From the NCBI GenBank assembly GCA_963169105.1, contig OY720643.1:130004041-130068040 (forward strand): a stretch of DNA of 64,000 nt. The letters are read 5' to 3'. Both the position numbers and the translations under genes were made by a program. The notes under the pieces are model-generated. The model was not told the origin of the DNA, ran no database searches, and saw only the letters and a program-made list of their open reading frames with translations. This stretch comes from Ceriagrion tenellum. Lineage: Eukaryota; Arthropoda; Insecta; Odonata; Coenagrionidae. Of the stretch, positions 58,639 to 64,000 are shown piece by piece (the first letter of the stretch is position 1; each line of letters opens with the position of its first letter).

Positions 58639-59763
58639 TCATTTGGATTTAAAAATTAGTTCATCCAGGTGACGACCTTGGCGAGCGATGCACATATTGA
58701 GTCGTTCAAAAAAGTTTTCGAAAACTCTTCTCAGCATATCTTCTGATATTCCAGCGATGACATCTGTAATTGCCTCCTTAAGAGCTTCCAAGGTCCTTGG
58801 TCGAACTTTGGAAACCTCAGCTTTGAGATATCCCCAAAGAAAAAAATCGCATGGACTCAAATCCGGGGAGCGAGGGGGCCATGGAACATCGCCTCGTAAG
58901 GAGATCAGGCGGCCGGGAAACTGTCTTTGCAGGATTTGGCGTGAACGAAGGGCGGTATGAGCCGCCGCACCGTCCTGTTGAAACCAAAAGGCTTGTGTGT
59001 CATATTGCTGACCATACTCTTTCATTTTAGGTTGAAAAAAGTTCTCCAGCATGTCACAATAATGCTCAGAGGTAACAGTAACAGTTAAACCTCGAGATTC
59101 TAAAAAGTAAGGCCCAATAATGCCTATGGAGGACACGGCGCACCAAACTGTCACTTTGGGGCTATGAAGAGATCTTTGGTGAAGTTCACGAGGATTTTCA
59201 GTCGCCCAGTACCGAAAATTTTGCTTATTAACTGTGCCGGAGAGGTGAAAATGCGCTTCATCGCTAGACCACAGAATAGCGTCGGGTTGCACAGAGGTTA
59301 AAATTGCATTGCAAGCATCTGTACGTTTCACCCAGTCTTGTGGACTCAATTCTTGAACAACCATCATCTTGTAGGGGTGTAAGTGAAGGTCAGTGTGTAA
59401 AATTCGCCTTACCGTTCTGGGCGATATTCCAAGGGCAGCAGCATGTTTCCGCGCAGAGCGCGATGGAGACTGTTCAATGGACGCTCTCACTGCCACGATG
59501 TTTCCAGGTGTCCTCGCACTTTTAGGTCGCCCAGCTGGTTTTCTAGGAAGTGCAGATCCAATCGCCCGTACACTAGTAATCCATTTCCTAATGGTTTTAG
59601 CAGCAGGAACCTTGTCATGACGAGCCAAACCAAACTGCCTACGAAAAGCCCTCTGCGTCGCCACCACACTATCATTGTTTTTAAAGAACGTTTCTATGAC
59701 AAAGCCTCGATGCTCACCAGACCACTTCATGGCGACTACAGAAAATGGCGTCGCTTCCCCCAC
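58639..59763 (-). CDS. Mariner transposase, DD41D type, intact
   Basis: 374 codons from the first ATG. Translation may begin at residue 12 (MKWSGEHRGF), which better fits the family start. The N-terminal half is a paired helix-turn-helix DNA-binding region, with the GRPK linker at 78-81 and a second helix-turn-helix around SARKHAAALGISPRTVRRIL (102-121). The catalytic domain has SSDEAHFH (Asp168), WFQQDGAAAH (Asp264) and SPDLSPCDFFLWGYLK (Asp306). There are 41 residues between the second and third Asp, hence DD41D as in the rosa family of mariners. There are no stops or shifts. It would bind the inverted ends and move the element by cut and paste into TA sites. Confidence 0.93.
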   Translation of the reverse strand: MGEATPFSVVAMKWSGEHRGFVIETFFKNNDSVVATQRAFRRQFGLARHDKVPAAKTIRKWITSVRAIGSALPRKPAGRPKSARTPGNIVAVRASIEQSPSRSARKHAAALGISPRTVRRILHTDLHLHPYKMMVVQELSPQDWVKRTDACNAILTSVQPDAILWSSDEAHFHLSGTVNKQNFRYWATENPRELHQRSLHSPKVTVWCAVSSIGIIGPYFLESRGLTVTVTSEHYCDMLENFFQPKMKEYGQQYDTQAFWFQQDGAAAHTALRSRQILQRQFPGRLISLRGDVPWPPRSPDLSPCDFFLWGYLKAEVSKVRPRTLEALKEAITDVIAGISEDMLRRVFENFFERLNMCIARQGRHLDELIFKSK

Positions 59764-59820
59764 CTAACGCCACTACTCCCACCCCGCTAACCCACCTGCG
59801 CGCTCTACAGTGATTGTCTG

Positions 59821-59850
59821 AAACTAGGGAGTCCATTCTGCCCTACCCTG
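59821..59850 (-). repeat. Right inverted terminal repeat of the mariner
   Basis: In complement it starts CAGGGTAGGGCAGAATGGAC and continues TCCCTAGTTT. It is followed by TA at 59851. Confidence 0.92.
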
Positions 59851-59852
59851 TA

Positions 59853-60050
59853 TAACGTATCAGATACTTACTCGGGGAACCTGTTCCCCCCCCCCCCCAC
59901 CTGACACGTCAATCGTGGAGCTCCGCCATTGAGAGCAATCGTATATTTGAATTCTGAAATCTATCTGCACTCCCAGACTTAATGTCCGCTATATTTCTCC
60001 CTTTCCCCTTCCCACCTACTACTCTCTCCCCCTCTCTCACTTCCTTTCAA
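59853..60050 (+). pseudogene. PLE relic to the right of the mariner
   Basis: About 14 codons resume the PLE frame (ACG TAT CAG ATA and on) up to a poly(C) at 59887. The following C/T-rich stretch resembles the 3' flank of the PLE at 18 kb. The nuclease core is not recognisable. Confidence 0.45.
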
Positions 60051-63000
60051 CCAATCATTTCTCCCATAAACCAACCCCGCAACGTGGAGAAAGGACGAGG
60101 AGAATAGACTAGGCTCTCGAGATGTAGGTGTGGGAGAGGATAGAGAATAGGTGGACGGTAAGGAAGACGGACGAGGAAGTGCTTGGTGTGTGTTGGGTAA
60201 GGATAGGAAGCTAATTGAATGAGATCATCGGGGGGAGGCAGGCGGGGGTAGAGGAGATAATAAATGGGTGATGGGTTGCTCGAGGCGGTGATTGAAGGAA
60301 GAATGTGCGGGGAAGGAAGAGAATAGGCTTAATGGACAGGATAAGGAAGGGTTGGAATTTCGCTGAGATGATGAAAGAAGTAAAGAGGGAGGTATGACAC
60401 TTCACGTGTAATAACCTGGAGGGTTTCTTCTGACTTTCAATAAAACCCATCCGGTAAGATCCGTTATGCGGCAGATTACTCCAATGATAATAACCCGAAT
60501 GATTCATATTTATTATTGCCATCGTGCTGTTGTGTGAGAAAAATGAGCATCGCGATACGGACGTAGGTCGTGAATCAATCTCCCATCGCTTCTGGCCCCT
60601 TTTCACGGACAACCACTGCCACACACTGACAGTTCACAACCCTCTAGCGCGCGCATCGCCCCTTTCGACTCATCCGTACGCCACTCTCGGCAAGACGGCG
60701 CTGCAGTCGATCGCGACTCAGTGGTCTCCCTCCCTGCACTCGTGCCCCATAAAGGGTCACTCTTCTACGTGCACCACCACCCATTCCTATTTTGCCACCT
60801 ATTATCCGGACTCCTCTCTTCAGTGTACGCCCCTTCCTTCCTCTTCCTCTTTCCTCCCCCTCTCCTGCTGTTGAGTGGTGGAAGGGGGTGAAATATGGGG
60901 GGGATGGGAGGGAGGCGCGAGAATGAGACACCCTCCCCCCTCTCCTTTGCATATAAGGGACTATCGACTCCCATGCTCCCGTCCATCAATCCCTCTCTCT
61001 ATATGTCGTCCCCTTAACCCTCGTTTTTCGTGTCCCTCACAGTTTCGGGGCCGGTCGGAATAGTTTGGCTAGCGCGAGGAAGTATGTAAGTAGGAGAAGA
61101 AGAGGAAGCGCGAGGAAGTATGTAAGACCCGAAGGCGTATTGCTGGTAGTTTCGACGTGTATGCCGTGCATGTGCTTTTCTCTGTGCCTGGTGCGGCTCG
61201 TCAGCATCGCTTCCCGCACCCTGTGGTGCCTGTGTTCTTTCGATCCGAAATTCAGATGGAAAGACGGTGGGTGAACGTGTCGTTATCTTCCTTTTGTGTG
61301 CATGTGGCTCCACCCAACTTGTACCCTCGTACCAATACCTAAAGCAGAATCCGGCACGGATACAAGTCATTGGTGCGTAAAAACGTTCATGTGGGCAGCG
61401 GCGGCACTTAGTGTTACGGGATGGACGAGGTCGACCTCGAATTGTACCTTGTAAATGTTGCCTTCTTGTCGATACGTGAATCCTTTAAGTAACTAGTTCA
61501 TCTGGCAGGCCGCTGCGTATGAGTTTATTAATCGTATTTCATGCTTTCTATTTGGATCTCAGAAAACCGATGCAGATAGGAGGAATATTGTGGTATATAT
61601 TGTAGATAAGTCATAAGGGTAATCTGTGATGGATCAGTGTGAATCAGTGTAATGAAACTCGGTGAGACCAGCGGATAGGTCGAAGTCACTAAGGGTGAAT
61701 CCGAGCGATGATAAGCGAGCGGGCAAAGGAACCTTAGGGACAATGTGCCCCTATTCCTCTCGTATGCCTTCCTCTCTTTCGCATCATGTATTTCGGATAG
61801 GAGTGACACCACGTGTTGCTACGGCTATATTGAAGGATTGTGCCTAACTATCGGTGGAAAAGGTTTCTAAGGAACTTGCAAGTAAGGGCAAATGTGACAT
61901 AACGTGCCTCGTGGTGGACGAACAGGTACGCAGAAGCAACCCACAAGGTTGGAACCATAATATACGGCTTTTGGAGGTAGATTGGAATTGAGAAGAAAAT
62001 ATGGTTGTAGCCAACCAATCGTAGGACGAATGACGTGCTGCTGTTCTTCGACTGACCGCAATGTCGGAAGTTGTGTGGGTATTCACTTTAGTTTAACTAA
62101 TTCCTTTCTTGTTTCCTATGTCATGGGCACATCGTTATCTGTGTCTATCCGCAGATGTTGGTCCAGGCGGTCGCCGATGTCCACAGGGAACGATCGAAGG
62201 AGATGATGCCCAGAGAGCTCCACCTCACTCCGTTGGCCACTCCTCCACCATGTTTCATCTCGCCGGCATTTCTCCCACCCATGGGCCACCTGCGGACGGC
62301 AGCAGCGTTCATCTCCGTTTCGGGCCATTTTTAGTGCCTCCACATCTGTGAAACTCGTGACTTAGTTAATGTTCCGGGCCTAAAAAATCGGCACTGCAAT
62401 ATCGCCTCATACTCTGCTGAGGTCATCCCACTTCCACGATTTCCTTTCCTCCCAATCAACGAGCGTGATTGAGGCTTTGTGCTTAGAGTAGAGGAGGATG
62501 AGAGGATAGAGAGAATCCGAATATAAATAGAATAAAGAGATAGAGACAGCTTGGCTTCAGTGACTATTGGAAATGAGAACCTGTTGTTTCGCAACACCCC
62601 CCTTTCTTTGTAAATACTCTTGAGCTAACTGCAATTTCTGAGTTTCTTTACGGGAAAACATTCCCTACCGGCAAGTGGAAGATCCAGGTTCGGATTCGAG
62701 TCAAGGCCAAAATTTTTATGGGCAGTTTCGTAATTTTGGTGAATAGTGACGGAACCTTGGTTTCATAGTTTCTATCGCGTTCCTTACCTTCCCTCGATGA
62801 GATTCCTGTCGGTGAGCACTCACCTCTTCTGTAACGACTGAGTGTTGGAGGGGTTGATGTTTCCTTGTTTCTAACGGTTTATCCATTTGGAAGCGTGTTC
62901 AATGGAGCCTTGAATATTGTGCTGTTTGTGAAGTTTGATTAATCAGATGGAGTGGAGTGTGGACGGTTGTGGGTGTTCCATGGTGTCAAATGAATCGTCG

Positions 63001-64000
63001 ATTTTGAGTCTTTCGTCAATCAGTCTCATACCCAGCTCGTAACTCAGCTGGTGCCCAGTTAAGTTCTCGGTCCTTCCAGTGCCTCGTCTCTTTATTGTTT
63101 TAAAGTTCTGTGAATGTTTTACTCCTATTTAGTGGATGTTTCTTTTCGATGGCTCAATATCCCTTGGTTGAGAGTTGAAGAGTGATTGAGAATGTATGGG
63201 TGGGTATTCACGATCGTCGGTAGTAAATAATCAATCTGGCTCATCATTTTCTCAGATACTGGCTCCTTTTTCTCAGCGAAATTTTATATGCCAATTGCCG
63301 TTGTTTTTCGATTTTGATTGCACATAAATTTTGAGTTGTGTATCGAGTGATGAATTCACGTTGACACCCCTTGGGGTGTGTTTGGATATATTTTGATAGA
63401 ATGGCAGTGCTCGCTTCTTTTTTTACTTGAAAAGTTAAGCGTTTCGTACAACATCTCTACTTGATTCTTGTTGCTTGTTCCTGAGAGTTTAACAATTGTC
63501 TTTACTTGGTTGTTCCAGCCATTTGAAGGCAAAACATGCTTTTATGGTCTAATGTTTTGAGATGCCTTTTCCGGCATAATTGTCTCGGTCACTGCCATAA
63601 CTTGATCCAGGTATTCCATTTTTGCGTTCGAGTTAGTGCTGTGGATGGCTCACTTCCACTATTTGCTGGTGGAAGTGATGCTCTCTCATTGATCAATCAC
63701 TCGTATCTCGTCCTCAATCGCAGTTGCCTTGAGAGCGTGATTTGGAACTGAAGGAACTGAGCTACCGGCCAGTACTTCCGCATGGCTTCTGACGGTTTCC
63801 CTGAGACGCATTTTCTCCATTAAGTGACCTCTTTTTACAATACCTCGATAGATGATCGAGTATTTATGAGATAAACCCTGTGCTGCTCTCTCCGCGATCA
63901 TGTTGATTATTGACATGCTATCTTAGCATGGTGAGATACGCTACTGCTTTATGTAACTGCCTGTTTGTTAAGTTATTCGCTATTTGATAAGAATAGGTAC
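60050..64000. other. No recognisable gene
   Basis: Mixed composition, pyrimidine-rich at 60640-61030 and CpG-rich at 61030-61260. Frames on both strands at 60211-60624, 60524-60874, 61014-61370 and 61844-62597 overlap, and none shows a domain. A weak tRNA B-box-like string lies near 62690. Confidence 0.5.

Larger units (their letters stand above)
58526..59850 (-). mobile_element. Complete DD41D (rosa-like) mariner element
   Basis: The element is 1,325 bp. Its ends start CAGGGTGGGGCAGAATGGAC (left) and CAGGGTAGGGCAGAATGGAC (right, complement), with one mismatch in the first 25 bases and pairing over about 30 bases. TA target duplications lie at 58524-58525 and 59851-59852. It carries one intact transposase. 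It sits inside a PLE relic. Similar ends and an unbroken ORF suggest recent arrival and possible activity. Confidence 0.93.

Noticed and set aside
61890..61970. Possible BEL/Pao-like peptide (VVDEQVRRSNPQGWN)
   Set aside because: The similarity is too short, the frame is soon closed and no neighbouring retrotransposon domain exists.
62690..62715. tRNA-like GGTTCGGATTCGAGTC
   Set aside because: B box is altered and no cloverleaf can be drawn around it.

Overview
This is a eukaryotic, repeat-rich, mostly non-coding window. The transposon types present are a Tc1/mariner element of the DD41D kind, CR1/jockey-like and RTE-like non-LTR retrotransposons, Penelope-like elements (PLEs), tRNA-derived SINEs and a 203-bp MITE. 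Together with many (TA)n, (TC)n and (AC)n runs they point to an arthropod, most likely an insect. A palaeopteran such as a damselfly is only a guess. I found no complete host gene. The long stretches between repeats read as intergenic or intronic DNA, and almost all open frames there look like chance.

Layout. 1-11 kb holds a relic of an RTE-like endonuclease, a GC-rich segment with a perfect CTCF consensus, a 25-bp minisatellite and a duplicated 66-bp block. 11-19 kb holds the first MITE copy, a tRNA-headed SINE, two long palindromes carrying hammerhead-ribozyme-like cores, and a decayed PLE on the minus strand with a hammerhead core after its coding region. 19-30 kb holds one candidate host exon (minus strand), a nearly complete reverse-transcriptase ORF of a CR1/jockey-like LINE with three in-frame stops, and a CpG-rich candidate promoter with a perfect CRE, three near-CREs, a TATA-like box and an initiator. 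30-49 kb is mostly featureless, with the second MITE copy, a hammerhead-tail unit and a broken RTE-like reverse transcriptase split by a LINE tail. 49-64 kb holds a dense cluster of hammerhead palindromes and SINEs at 54-55.3 kb. It also holds a nested composite at 57.6-59.9 kb: LINE tail, then PLE, with an intact mariner element inserted into the PLE.

How the parts relate. The most interesting pattern is modular. Short units made of a hammerhead-like core plus a tail occur as head-to-head pairs. The same tails also occur behind a tRNA-derived head, joined by a shared linker (TTGGAATCGGCCATC). This suggests that the tRNA SINE borrows the 3' tails of Penelope-like elements rather than those of an ordinary LINE. 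The LINE and the mariner supply independent relative dates: the LINE tail interrupts the RTE relic, and the mariner interrupts the PLE.
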